Source: Microbulbifer sp. YPW1
GTDB taxonomy: Bacteria; Pseudomonadota; Gammaproteobacteria; Pseudomonadales; Cellvibrionaceae
Direction of reading: 5' to 3'
Length of the DNA: 64,000 nucleotides
Assembly (NCBI RefSeq): GCF_013367775.1
Contig: NZ_CP055157.1
Coordinates: 1,338,501 to 1,402,500 of the forward strand
The notes below the pieces were generated by a model that made no database searches, had not been told where the DNA came from, and saw only the letters and a list, made by a program, of their open reading frames with translations. Both the position numbers and the translations under genes were made by a program. Positions 49,744-59,152 of this stretch are shown in pieces; position 1 is the stretch's first letter; each line of letters begins with the position of its first letter.

Positions 49744-51429
49744 ATGGCCGATCCCGTCGAACTGGCTCCGGATTACTACCTCAGCAACTTCCGCGCACTG
49801 GTGGACTTTGTGGTGGCGCGCTATGAAAACCTGTTGTCGGCCAGCGAAAGGCGCTTCTTCGGTCAGTTTCGTTCCCTGGCGACCGACAGCCAGCGCCTGT
49901 ATGTGCGACTGCTGTCGCGCAAGGGGGTGCCCTCCACTGCCGGCGCGCTGTTCCGGCAATACAAACTGAACTACGCAGAAATCAGCGATCTGAGCGCCGC
50001 GGTGGAACAACTGGTGGCGAGCGGCCTGCTGCAGCACAACCCGTCTCTGGCACTGGAAGAAATCCTGCCACTGTTCACCAAGAACGAACTGCTGGCCAGT
50101 AGTCCAGAACCCCTGTCCAAATCCCTGAAACGCCCGGCCGTGGAACAGGCGCTGCTCGCGCAGGAGGCTTCGCCCATACAGCATGCCCTGATGGAAAACG
50201 AACCACTGCTGGCAGTACAGGCGGCAGAGCACTTCGAGACCTTCAAGCTGCTGTTTTTCGGCAACCTGAACCAGGATCTGACCGACTATGTGCTGCGGGA
50301 CCTGGGACTGTACCGCTATGAAAGTTACCCGCTGGAACGGGAACAACTGCCGTTCCGGAATCGCGAGCAGATCGAACAGCACCTGCGTTATTACGACTGT
50401 GTGGCCGAGGCCGAGTTCGCGCTGGCCGCGGATGCTGACGCCATTAATGCGCTGGCGGCGCGACTCCCCGCCGGTATCGACGGCGACAATACCCTGCATC
50501 GGCGCCTCGACCGGTTGCGCCTGACCCTGGCGCGGCAGCTGGAGCGACTCGATGCGTTAAGCGAGGCCGACGCGCTGTACCGTCAGTGCAGCCGTCCACC
50601 GGCGCGGGAACGCAGGGCGCGGATCGCGGTGAGCCGCGGTGACACCGAGCTGGGCCTGGCGCTGTGCGCGGAGATTCTCGCCAGCCCGCACAATGAAGCG
50701 GAGAGCGAGTTCGCGCAGAGTTTCGGATACCGCACGGCAAAGAAAGCCGGTTGTAGTGCGGACTGGCCGGCGCCCCCCCGACACAAACCGCCTGTGGAAA
50801 CCGTTGCCCTGAACCCCACCGGGGAGCGGGTCGAAATGCTGGCTGCGGATTTCCTCGCGCCGGGCGCCTCGAACGATCATTGCTTCTACGTGGAAAACAC
50901 CCTGTTTAACGGTGTGCTCGGCCTCGCCACCTGGGACATCCTGTTTGCGCCGATACCCGGCGCTTTCTTCAATCCTTTTCAGGTGGCGCCAAGCGATTTC
51001 CGCACCGCCGATTTTTATTCCCAGCGCCGCGCTGCGTTCGAACGGCGACTGGCAGAACTGGAGACGGGAAACCTGAGCACATGGGTGTGGCGACACTTTG
51101 ACGAGAAACAGGGTATCGCCAACCCCCTGGTCGCCTGGGAGGCCTTACCGGAACCGCTGCTGACACTGGCCCTGGAACGTATTCCCGCACAGCACTGGCT
51201 GGCCCTGTTCCGCCGTCTGCTGGGTGATATCGCCCACCATCGCAACGGGCTGCCCGACCTGATCCGGTTCCCGGCGGAGGGCAACTATGAACTGGTGGAA
51301 GTGAAAGGCCCCGGCGATCGCCTTCAGCAAAACCAGCAGCGCTGGCTGGCCTATTTCGCCAGACACCAGATCCCCCACCGGGTACTGCACGTGGAGTGGA
51401 CAGCCATGAGCGGGATAGAACAGCCATGA
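49744..51429 (+). CDS. FAN1-like VRR-NUC nuclease
   Basis: A 561-residue structure-specific nuclease. An N-terminal winged-helix/SAP-like part (about 15-110, LYVRLLSRKGVPSTAGALFR) and a TPR-like middle are followed by a C-terminal VRR-NUC domain with the catalytic PD-(D/E)xK set Asp505 (GLPDL), Glu519 and Lys521 (EVKGPGD). FAN1 cuts 5' flaps and unhooks interstrand crosslinks. A LexA-type box lies upstream, and the helicase gene begins 16 nt after its stop. The last codons are part of a tandem repeat. It lacks the UBZ finger of animal FAN1, as all bacterial members do. Confidence 0.93.
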   Translation: MADPVELAPDYYLSNFRALVDFVVARYENLLSASERRFFGQFRSLATDSQRLYVRLLSRKGVPSTAGALFRQYKLNYAEISDLSAAVEQLVASGLLQHNPSLALEEILPLFTKNELLASSPEPLSKSLKRPAVEQALLAQEASPIQHALMENEPLLAVQAAEHFETFKLLFFGNLNQDLTDYVLRDLGLYRYESYPLEREQLPFRNREQIEQHLRYYDCVAEAEFALAADADAINALAARLPAGIDGDNTLHRRLDRLRLTLARQLERLDALSEADALYRQCSRPPARERRARIAVSRGDTELGLALCAEILASPHNEAESEFAQSFGYRTAKKAGCSADWPAPPRHKPPVETVALNPTGERVEMLAADFLAPGASNDHCFYVENTLFNGVLGLATWDILFAPIPGAFFNPFQVAPSDFRTADFYSQRRAAFERRLAELETGNLSTWVWRHFDEKQGIANPLVAWEALPEPLLTLALERIPAQHWLALFRRLLGDIAHHRNGLPDLIRFPAEGNYELVEVKGPGDRLQQNQQRWLAYFARHQIPHRVLHVEWTAMSGIEQP

Positions 51430-51487
51430 GCGAGATAACGCAGCCATGAGCGTGGAAACAGCCATGAGCGCGGAAACAGCCGTGAGC
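51400..51487 (+). repeat. Five-unit tandem repeat carrying start codons
   Basis: ACAGCCATGAGCG recurs with ATGs at 51406, 51426, 51446 and 51464, and a final GTG at 51482; spacing is 20, 20, 18 and 18 nt. The first unit codes the nuclease C-terminus, the second ATG overlaps its stop and yields only MSEITQP, and the last three are in frame as the helicase N-terminus. Confidence 0.85.
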
Positions 51488-53902
51488 AATCCCACGCTGC
51501 AACTGTCCGTGGGAGAGCTGGTGGCCTTTGCCTGTCGCAGCGGCGATCTGGTTGGAGAAAGCGCTGCCGGCCCCACCGCCCTGGAGGGGATCCGTGCCCA
51601 TCAACGACTACAGAAAAAACGCCCCAAAGGCAGCGAAGCGGAATACCGTCTGCAGGAGACGCTGGAACAGGATGGCTGCACCGTCGTGCTCAGCGGTCGC
51701 GTGGATATCCTGCACCCCCAGCCGGATCTGCACCGCGCGGTACAGCTGGACGAGATAAAGACGACGTACGTACCGCCACAAAAACTGGCGGAGTCCGTCC
51801 GCGAGCTGCACTGGGCACAGCTGAAGGTCTACGGCTTCTGTTACGGACTGCAGCAACAGTTTTCCGCGGACACCCCGGTGGCGCTGCAGATGCTGTGGCA
51901 CAACCTGAAGGAAAAAAAGACCTACCCCGAATCCAGGGAATTCCGCTGGTGCGAGCTGGAAAGCTTTGCCAGAACCGCGCTCACCGAGTATCTGCAATGG
52001 CAGCGGCGCTGGCAGGCCCATCGCCAGGCGGTGCGCGCCTCCGCCCGCGCGCTGGAGTTTCCGTTTGCCGCGTACCGGGCAGGCCAGCGTTCCCTGGCGG
52101 TGGCGGCCTACCGCTGTCTGCGCGATGGCGGCGAACTGGTGGTGGAGGCGCCCACCGGTATCGGCAAAACCGTCAGCACCCTGTTCCCGGCGATAAAGGC
52201 CGTGGGGGAAACGACCCTCGACCAGCTGGTATATCTCACCGCAAAGAATTCCGGCCGACAGGTGGTGCGGGAAACCGCCGCACGGCTACAAGCCGACGGA
52301 CTGACACTGTCGGTACTGGAACTGCAGGCACGGGACAAAAGCTGTGCCTGTAGCCTGGGCCTGTGCAGCCGCGACGAGGCGGGTATCTGCCCGCGCACCC
52401 GCGGCTTCTTTGACCGGTTGCCGGAAGCGCGTCGCGCCCTGCTCGGGCGCCCGTTGCTGACACCGGAGGTCATTGCCAAAGAGGCGGACTGCCTGCAGCT
52501 TTGTCCGTTCGAGCTGTCACTGCAGATGCTCCCATGGGCAGATCTGGTGGTCTGCGACTTCAACTATGTATTTGATCCACTGGTGCAGATGCAAAACCTG
52601 CGGGACACACGCCTGCAGCGCGCGCTGCTGATCGACGAGGCGCACAATCTCAGCGACCGGGCGCGCGCCATGTTCAGCGCGAAGCTCACCCACGGTGATA
52701 GCCGTCGTGCAGCAGCTGCCTGTAAGGGTTCGCATCCCGGTCTGCGGCGCGCCATCCAGTCACTGGTGCGCGCACTGGACCAGTGGGTGGAGCAGCTGCG
52801 GGAATCGGAACAGAAGTCCGCGCATACGCGCAACGGAGAAAATACCGAGCTGTGGATCACCGCTCTCGCAGACGGCGCGCCCCCGGCGGTGAATACAGCG
52901 ATCCACAAGGTAATGCTTGTGGCCAGCCAATTGTGGGAGCAGTCACAGTCACCACCGGAGGCGATTGCCGACTGGCTCAAAGCCCTGTTCCGGTACCAGA
53001 CCGTGGAACAGCTGGCGGCGGCACAACACCGCTGTATAACCCGCACGCGAAACCCGGCGAACAGCGATAGCCGCTGGCGGGAACAGGAAGTCGAGCTGCT
53101 GTGCCTGAATGCCGCCGATTACGTGCGCCAGACTTATGCACAGTTCCACTGCGTCATTGCCTTCTCTGCCACCCTGCGTCCGCCGGGCTATGTTTATCGG
53201 CAACTGGGGCTGCAGGATGATTCCCCGTACCTTGCCCTGCCCTCTCCCTTTGCGGCAGAGCAACTGGGGCTGTTTCTGTGCCCGTTTGTGGACACCCGCT
53301 ACCGCGCCCGCGATCAGGCCAGTGACGCGCTGGTGGATTTGATCGCGCGGACTTATCACAGCCGGCCGGGCAATTATCTGGTGTTCTTTCCCTCTTACCG
53401 CTTTTTACAGCAGGTGGCGCAGCGTTTTGCTGCGCAGTTCCCGGAAATCCCGCTAGTCCAGCAGACATCCGGCAGCTCCGATCAGCAGCGCCGCGCTTTT
53501 CTGGATCACTTCCAGGGTGGCCGGCGCAGCCTGGGATTTGCGATCATGGGCGGGATTTTTGGCGAGGGCGTGGATTACGTGGGCGAACAGCTGGTGGGTA
53601 CCATCGTGGTGGGCGTGGGCCTACCGCAGGTAAACGAGGAACAGGAATTGCTGCGCGCTGCCAGCGAGCAGCGAGGCGAGAACGGTTTCGATATTGCCTA
53701 CCGTTATCCGGGCCTGACCCGCGTGCTGCAAACTGCCGGACGGGTAATCCGTACCGAGACCGACCGGGGCGTGGTGATCCTGGCAGACGCTCGCTTTGCC
53801 GATCCGTTTTATCACGCGCTGTATCCACAGCACTGGCAACCACAGACCTGTGACAAGGGCGACACACTTTCCGCCGCCCTCGATCAGTTCTGGAATTCCT
53901 GA
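51446..53902 (+). CDS. XPD/DinG-family helicase with N-terminal Cas4/RecB-like nuclease domain
   Basis: An 818-residue fusion. The N-terminal domain shows the RecB/Cas4 nuclease motifs His52 (GIRAHQ), Asp87 (SGRVDIL), Glu103 and Lys105 (DEIKTTY), and Gln125/Tyr129 (QLKVY). The SF2 Rad3-type helicase follows: Walker A Lys241 (TGIGKT), DEAH box 397-400 and QTAGRVIRTETDRG near the end. Cysteines 300, 302, 307, 315, 349 and 353 (ending CPFE) form the Fe-S region of XPD/FANCJ helicases. A 5'-3' helicase coupled to a nuclease recalls DNA2. Start could be 51446, 51464 or 51482. Confidence 0.9.
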   Translation: MSVETAMSAETAVSNPTLQLSVGELVAFACRSGDLVGESAAGPTALEGIRAHQRLQKKRPKGSEAEYRLQETLEQDGCTVVLSGRVDILHPQPDLHRAVQLDEIKTTYVPPQKLAESVRELHWAQLKVYGFCYGLQQQFSADTPVALQMLWHNLKEKKTYPESREFRWCELESFARTALTEYLQWQRRWQAHRQAVRASARALEFPFAAYRAGQRSLAVAAYRCLRDGGELVVEAPTGIGKTVSTLFPAIKAVGETTLDQLVYLTAKNSGRQVVRETAARLQADGLTLSVLELQARDKSCACSLGLCSRDEAGICPRTRGFFDRLPEARRALLGRPLLTPEVIAKEADCLQLCPFELSLQMLPWADLVVCDFNYVFDPLVQMQNLRDTRLQRALLIDEAHNLSDRARAMFSAKLTHGDSRRAAAACKGSHPGLRRAIQSLVRALDQWVEQLRESEQKSAHTRNGENTELWITALADGAPPAVNTAIHKVMLVASQLWEQSQSPPEAIADWLKALFRYQTVEQLAAAQHRCITRTRNPANSDSRWREQEVELLCLNAADYVRQTYAQFHCVIAFSATLRPPGYVYRQLGLQDDSPYLALPSPFAAEQLGLFLCPFVDTRYRARDQASDALVDLIARTYHSRPGNYLVFFPSYRFLQQVAQRFAAQFPEIPLVQQTSGSSDQQRRAFLDHFQGGRRSLGFAIMGGIFGEGVDYVGEQLVGTIVVGVGLPQVNEEQELLRAASEQRGENGFDIAYRYPGLTRVLQTAGRVIRTETDRGVVILADARFADPFYHALYPQHWQPQTCDKGDTLSAALDQFWNS

Positions 53903-53914
53903 ATCGCAAACGCC

Positions 53915-54700
53915 ATGGTTTTAGATCGCAAATTCTACCGTCGCAGCCCGCAGCAACGGACCCAGGAACACGTCACCTTCAATGACGTGCGCAAGCGTTT
54001 CGATTTCCGTTCCATTGCCATCGGACGCTGGGTCACCGAGGCAGAAAAAGCGCGCGCGGCGGGCCTGTTTTACGATGCGCTGGTAGACCTGATGACGATA
54101 CTGCAGGGGCCGGAGTTACTGGTCTCCCTGCGCGGCACCCTCGCCTTCCAGTACGGCACCGGCGGCCGCCCCGGGATCTCCGCCCATTACGAACCCGGGA
54201 CACGCACCTTTGCCCTGGCCAAGAACGCCGGCCCCGGTGCCATTGCCCACGAGTGGTTTCACGCGCTGGACCACTACCTCGCCGACAAGGCCTTCAGCGA
54301 TGTGTCGGGAAATCTGTTCGCCTCCGAGGCATGGTTGCGCGATGCCACCCCGGTGCCCCACCCCATCAACGATGGCTTGTTCGCCTGCTTTCGCGCAATC
54401 ATGCTGGATGAAAGCGGGGAAAACCCCAGCGAAATGTTTCGTGTCGCGAAAGTCGCCGACAAGGCAAACGGCTGCGTGTATTACGCGGAGCCCGCAGAAA
54501 TGTGTGCGCGTGCCTTCGAGGCGTTCATCCAGGATTCGGCGATCAGCAATAACTTTCTGGTGGCTGGCACCAAAGCGACAGAGGAAGCGCGCCTTGGGCT
54601 CTACCCGAGCGGAGCGCATCGCCAACGCATTAACGCCGCTTTTTCTGCGTATTTCCGCTTACTCGGCGGGGCGCTACAGCGCAACCTGAACAGCGAGTAA
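53915..54700 (+). CDS. CLCA_X-type HExxH putative metallopeptidase
   Basis: A 261-residue protein with no signal peptide. A zinc-binding HEWFH at 112-116 (AHEWFHALDHYL) and downstream EPAEMCARAFEAFIQ (candidate third ligand Glu195 or Glu202) mirror the metallopeptidase-like LPD1 domain of mobile-element polyproteins. It begins 12 nt after the helicase stop and is in the same LexA-controlled operon. A role in digesting proteins bound to DNA, by analogy with SPRTN, is inference; no protease activity is established from sequence alone. Confidence 0.85.
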   Translation: MVLDRKFYRRSPQQRTQEHVTFNDVRKRFDFRSIAIGRWVTEAEKARAAGLFYDALVDLMTILQGPELLVSLRGTLAFQYGTGGRPGISAHYEPGTRTFALAKNAGPGAIAHEWFHALDHYLADKAFSDVSGNLFASEAWLRDATPVPHPINDGLFACFRAIMLDESGENPSEMFRVAKVADKANGCVYYAEPAEMCARAFEAFIQDSAISNNFLVAGTKATEEARLGLYPSGAHRQRINAAFSAYFRLLGGALQRNLNSE

Positions 54701-54838
54701 CACAGTACCGAATACCATAAAGCTCATACTCCACCGCAAAGTTTTCGATTCTACCGGGGGGCAGGAGTTTGTTGTGGACCTCGATGGTTATCCCGATGCC
54801 GGCAGTTGGCTCCATGGTTTTTTTGGCAGGTAAGAAGC

Positions 54839-54870
54839 AAAAGGCCCCGGCGAAATCGTCGGGGCCTTTT
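54839..54870 (-). terminator. Terminator at the end of the DUF885 gene
   Basis: AAAAGGCCCCG and CGGGGCCTTTT flank a short stem-loop. T-run on both strands; it ends the minus-strand DUF885 gene and can also stop the SOS operon. Confidence 0.88.
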
Positions 54871-54873
54871 GCT

Positions 54874-56652
54874 TTAGCGTTTCGCTTGCGCGATAAACCG
54901 TTCCATTTGCTGTTCCAGCATCTCCATCGGCAGAGCGCCGTTGGCGAGTACCGCGTCGTGGAAGGCGCGCAGATCGAAACGATCACCCAATTCTTTTTCC
55001 GCCTTTGCGCGAAGTTCGCGAATCTTGATCTCACCCATCTTGTAGGACAGCGCCTGTCCCGGCCAGGAGATGTAGCGATCCACTTCGGCGCGCACGTTTG
55101 CCTGTGACAGAGAGGTATTGCCGGCGAGGAAATCCAGTGCCCGTTGACGGCTCCAGCCCTGGGAGTGGATGCCGGTATCGATAACCAGGCGGGCCGCGCG
55201 CCACATTTCATAGCTCAGGCGGCCGAACTGCTGATAGGCATTTTCATATACCCCCATTTCCACCCCGAGGCGCTCGGTATACAGGGCCCAGCCCTCACCA
55301 AATGCGCTGAGATACAGGTTCTTGCGGAACATGGGGACATTCTCCAGTTCCAGCGACAGCGCGCCCTGCAGGTGATGGCCGGGAACGGCCTCGTGCAGGG
55401 TCAGTGCGACCAGTTCATACAACGGGCGCTGATCCAGTGCGTAGGTATTCACCCAGTAGGCGCCGCCGCGGGTGCCGCCAATGGCCGCCGGGTTGTAAGA
55501 GGCGGTGGTGTAGTTGGGCGCGATTTCATCCGGGACCGGTACCACACCGTAGGGCAGGCGCGGCAGCTTGCCGAAAAACTCCGGCAGGCGATAGTCGATG
55601 CGTTTGGCGATATACGAGGCTTCTTTTAGGAGATCCTTCGGGGTCTTGGCGTAGAACTGGGGATCGGTGCGCAGGAACTCGGTGAATTCCTCGAAGCTGC
55701 CATCAAACCCGGATTCCTTGATCAGTGCGTTCATTTCCGCGCGGATACGTTTTACTTCCGCGAGCCCGATCTTGTGGATCTCCGCGGGATCCATGTCCAG
55801 GGTGACGTAAGTGCGGATCGCGTGGCGGTAATAATCCTTGCCGCCGGCCAGATCTTCCGCAGCCAGGGATTCACTCGCCGCATTCATGTAGTCACCTTCA
55901 AGGAAGGTCGCCACGCGATCAAATGCGGGGATCGCGTACTCTTTAATGGCCTGGGCGCCCGCCTTCTGCAGGCGCTTTTTTTCCGCGGCAGAGAAATTGT
56001 CCGGGAGGTTTTCAAACGGCTCGTACAGGCTGCTTTTTTCCGGGTCGTCATAGACCTGGGCGCGCACCGTGGGGGCAATCCCTTCGACGACGATTTTCGG
56101 AAGTACAAACCCGTCCTCGATCCCGGCGCGCATATTTGCGATGTTTTCATCGAAGTAGCGGCCAAAATCCTGAATACGCTGGATATAGTCCTCGTAATCC
56201 GACGGCTTTGGCATATTCAGTCCGCTACTGGCATCCAGCGCCGCGCTCCAGAAGCTATAGAAGGTATTGACCGGGATGCGATCGAGATACTGTTCATTGG
56301 CCTCGATGGAATTTTTCAGCACCCATGTAAGCAAGTCCCTGTTGACCCGCTCGGAGTCGTTCAGTGCAGCGCTGTCGATCTCAGCGAGACGGGCCACGAA
56401 TTGTTGCTCGGCCTGCAGACGACGGGCGCGGTCTTCTTCCGATACCCCCGGCAGGCGATCGTTATAACCCTTCTCGCCCATTCGACCGGCGGTGATGGGA
56501 TCTTCCCGCAGACTGTACTGCCAGTGATCGTCGATTACTTGCTGAAGCTGTTCGGCGGCGGTAGCAGCCAGGGCGTTTTGCGTAACCAGTGCGGCGAGCA
56601 GGGCAAGCAATGAAAGCAGCCGCGCAGGATGCGCCAGTGAAATACCGGACAT
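54874..56652 (-). CDS. DUF885 family secreted metallopeptidase
   Basis: A 592-residue DUF885 protein with a signal peptide (cleavage near NALA-AT, residue 29). The HExxH-type motif HEAVPGHHLQ is near residue 418, and the second conserved region GWALYTERLGVEMG supplies the further Glu. The family resembles the M2/M3 angiotensin-converting/thimet fold and is probably a periplasmic or exported carboxypeptidase-like enzyme; substrate unknown. Monocistronic. Confidence 0.9.
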   Translation of the reverse strand: MSGISLAHPARLLSLLALLAALVTQNALAATAAEQLQQVIDDHWQYSLREDPITAGRMGEKGYNDRLPGVSEEDRARRLQAEQQFVARLAEIDSAALNDSERVNRDLLTWVLKNSIEANEQYLDRIPVNTFYSFWSAALDASSGLNMPKPSDYEDYIQRIQDFGRYFDENIANMRAGIEDGFVLPKIVVEGIAPTVRAQVYDDPEKSSLYEPFENLPDNFSAAEKKRLQKAGAQAIKEYAIPAFDRVATFLEGDYMNAASESLAAEDLAGGKDYYRHAIRTYVTLDMDPAEIHKIGLAEVKRIRAEMNALIKESGFDGSFEEFTEFLRTDPQFYAKTPKDLLKEASYIAKRIDYRLPEFFGKLPRLPYGVVPVPDEIAPNYTTASYNPAAIGGTRGGAYWVNTYALDQRPLYELVALTLHEAVPGHHLQGALSLELENVPMFRKNLYLSAFGEGWALYTERLGVEMGVYENAYQQFGRLSYEMWRAARLVIDTGIHSQGWSRQRALDFLAGNTSLSQANVRAEVDRYISWPGQALSYKMGEIKIRELRAKAEKELGDRFDLRAFHDAVLANGALPMEMLEQQMERFIAQAKR

Positions 56653-56841
56653 GGGAAGACTCTCCAGAGGCTAAACGGTGGTCGTTGGTCTTTGCGCACA
56701 ACTCTACCATGCCCCATCGGAGCTGGAATCCGCAGCGTCCGCTTACTCGATGAAATGCCGGGTGTTGCGGTTCAACGGTGTGGCCGCCAGATAATTATTC
56801 TGCAGAGTGCTCTGACACTAGTTTTTCCCGGCGCACAGCCA

Positions 56842-57636
56842 TCAAACGATACTCTTGATCAGGCCGCCTTCGGCCTTGATGCTCGCACCGTTGATTGCGG
56901 CACTGCAGGGTGAAGCGAGAAATGCCACCACGGCCGCAATTTCCTCGGGCTTGATAAAGCGCTGTAACAGGGAATCCGGCTCCGTTTCGCGAAAGAAATC
57001 GCGAACGAATTCCTCCTCCGACTTTCCCTGCACCTGGGCACTCTCTTTGAGCCAGCTACTGACCCCTTCTGTCATGGTTGGACCCGGCAGCACGGAATTC
57101 ACCGTAACATCGCGACCACAACCCTTGGTGAGATTAGCGAGTCCTCGCCCCAGCACTATCTGCGCACCTTTAGTCACCGAGTAATGCACCATACTCTCGA
57201 GTCCGCGCATACCGGCTTCGCTGGCAATATTGATGATGCGCCCGAAGTCCTGCTCGAGCATTTTGGGGAAAAAGTGTCTGCACAGTCGCACGGTGCTAAG
57301 GACATTGATGTCGAGGAACTGACGCCACTCTTCATCGGTGATCTCGGCGAAGGGACGGGGGTTGAATATCCCCATATTGTTGACCAGCACGTCTAGTTGA
57401 CCGTGGGATTCGATCTCTGCACAGATTCGCGCCGTATCCTGTGCATCGGACAGGTCCCCATCGATCGCGATCACATCGCCAAGGGCAGTCAGCTCTGCGG
57501 CCACAAGGTTGGTGTCCGAGCGGCCATTGATAATGACTCGGGCACCCTCACCTACCAGGCTTTCCGCAATAGACCTTCCTATGCCTTTGGTAGAGCCACT
57601 GACAAACGCCAGTTTACCTTCGAGCTTGAGATCCAT
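56842..57636 (-). CDS. SDR family oxidoreductase
   Basis: A 264-residue classical short-chain dehydrogenase: TGxxxGxG variant VSGSTKGIGRS at about 12-22, NNMG (NNAG-type) near 90, catalytic Ser in IASEAGMRG and YSVTK (YxxxK). The C-terminus has VVAFLASP. Substrate unknown. It is divergent from the transporter-like gene. Confidence 0.9.
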   Translation of the reverse strand: MDLKLEGKLAFVSGSTKGIGRSIAESLVGEGARVIINGRSDTNLVAAELTALGDVIAIDGDLSDAQDTARICAEIESHGQLDVLVNNMGIFNPRPFAEITDEEWRQFLDINVLSTVRLCRHFFPKMLEQDFGRIINIASEAGMRGLESMVHYSVTKGAQIVLGRGLANLTKGCGRDVTVNSVLPGPTMTEGVSSWLKESAQVQGKSEEEFVRDFFRETEPDSLLQRFIKPEEIAAVVAFLASPCSAAINGASIKAEGGLIKSIV

Positions 57637-57778
57637 AACTACGCCCCTGCGCTGACATACTCCGACCTATAGTAGGGTGCTCCGCCAGGGGCGGTAGCCC
57701 AAGTAGAAATCGCGATAGCAACTACACTTGCAAACGATATACAGGAAGTAACGGACCCGGAGTCAGGGAGTAACTGTC

Positions 57779-58771
57779 GTGCTCGTAAACTTTTTATCCA
57801 ACCGATTTTCAACAGGCCTGCTACTGGCAGCGTTTTGCACGTGTCTTATGGGATTGTGGGCAAACCCTGCCCGTGCGACTGAAGGCGGTATTGGCTATTA
57901 CGTGCCAGGGACGGCGGCAACTCTGATTGACCGCGCGCCGGTTCAGACGGGCTGGGTGTTTGAACCCATGTATCTCAATTACAGCGGCGATATCAGTACC
58001 GATATACGCGTGCCGATTGCAGACGTGATTACTGCGGGTATCGACGTGCGCATCAACAGTGTGGTTCCCGGCGCCCTGTATACTTTTGACAAGCCGGTAC
58101 TGGGTGCCAAGTACACCGTGGGCGCCTACCTGTCCTGGGTTGATGTGCAGGTTACCGGTCGCGTGGAAGGCCCCGTACGCGCTATCCGCCGCACCTCATC
58201 CGAATCCGGTCTGGGCGACACCACCCTGATTCCGGCGATGCTGGCCTGGGTGGATGGCAACTGGCAATACAACGCCTTTCTCCCTATCCATGCGCCCACC
58301 GGCGACTATGAGAAGGGACGACTTGCCAACCCGGGCCTCAATTATTGGGCGGCAGATCCTACCTTCGGGATCGCCTACACCAATATGGAATCGGGCTTTA
58401 ACGCCACGATGTTCGCCGGGTTGACCATCAACCAGCAAAATCCTGACACCGATTATCGCAGTGGCCGGCTGCTGCATTTTGATGCGAGCCTGCAGCAGAT
58501 GATTAAGGCGGGCAGTGGCTTCCTCACCCTGGGTGTCAACGGCTTCTACGGTAACCAAATCAGCGATGACCAAAATCAGAACCGGTTTGTGGGCCCCTTC
58601 CGTCAGAAAAGTGGCGGTATCGGGCCGGCAATCGGTTACATGCTGCCCATGGGCAAGGACAATATCGTGGTCGAGTTTCGCTGGTTGCCACAGATGGATA
58701 CCAAAAACACCCCCGAAGGCGATTACTACTGGCTGAAGTTTGTTTACCAGGTGGGCACCGGAAAAAAATAA
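57779..58771 (+). CDS. Outer-membrane transporter-like protein (SphA / meta-pathway type)
   Basis: A 330-residue secreted beta-barrel-like protein. Signal peptide ending NPARA, then TEGGIGYYVPGTAATLIDRAP, typical of the phenol meta-pathway (PF13557) family, and a C-terminal YWLKFVYQVG. It may aid uptake of hydrophobic compounds across the outer membrane. GTG 57779 has AGGGAG at good spacing. Confidence 0.83.
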   Translation: MLVNFLSNRFSTGLLLAAFCTCLMGLWANPARATEGGIGYYVPGTAATLIDRAPVQTGWVFEPMYLNYSGDISTDIRVPIADVITAGIDVRINSVVPGALYTFDKPVLGAKYTVGAYLSWVDVQVTGRVEGPVRAIRRTSSESGLGDTTLIPAMLAWVDGNWQYNAFLPIHAPTGDYEKGRLANPGLNYWAADPTFGIAYTNMESGFNATMFAGLTINQQNPDTDYRSGRLLHFDASLQQMIKAGSGFLTLGVNGFYGNQISDDQNQNRFVGPFRQKSGGIGPAIGYMLPMGKDNIVVEFRWLPQMDTKNTPEGDYYWLKFVYQVGTGKK

Positions 58772-59152
58772 ACGAAAAGTAACGATCGCGAGAAGTAGCA
58801 TGTGGTGCCGCCGGCTGGAGGCACCGCAGCTTACGCGATTCTCAGGCCCATAAACGCAGGCCGACGACGCCGTATCCTGTCAGGAAGCAGGCTAGAACTG
58901 CATTTAATCCCATCAACACTATCGCATGGTTTCGCCAGAATCCCCCTGTCGTTTGTTTGCGATGCAAGTAACCAGCGCGATACGGACCCGCTTTCCTAAT
59001 ACCATTGGTCCGCAATTGAGCACGCTTCCCAGCAGAAGATCTTCTACCGCAACCCCACGATACGACCGTACCTTTATGTAGATACTTTCCGCCCGTTGTG
59101 GCAGAAAGTAATTTCGTAAAATTTCACTGCGACAGAATTCAAGGAGATTTCC
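58772..59152. other. Gap between the transporter-like gene and the nitrilase gene
   Basis: No gene seen. A 65-codon plus frame at 58802 has no features. The end carries the nitrilase ribosome site AAGGAG (59141-59146). Confidence 0.5.
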
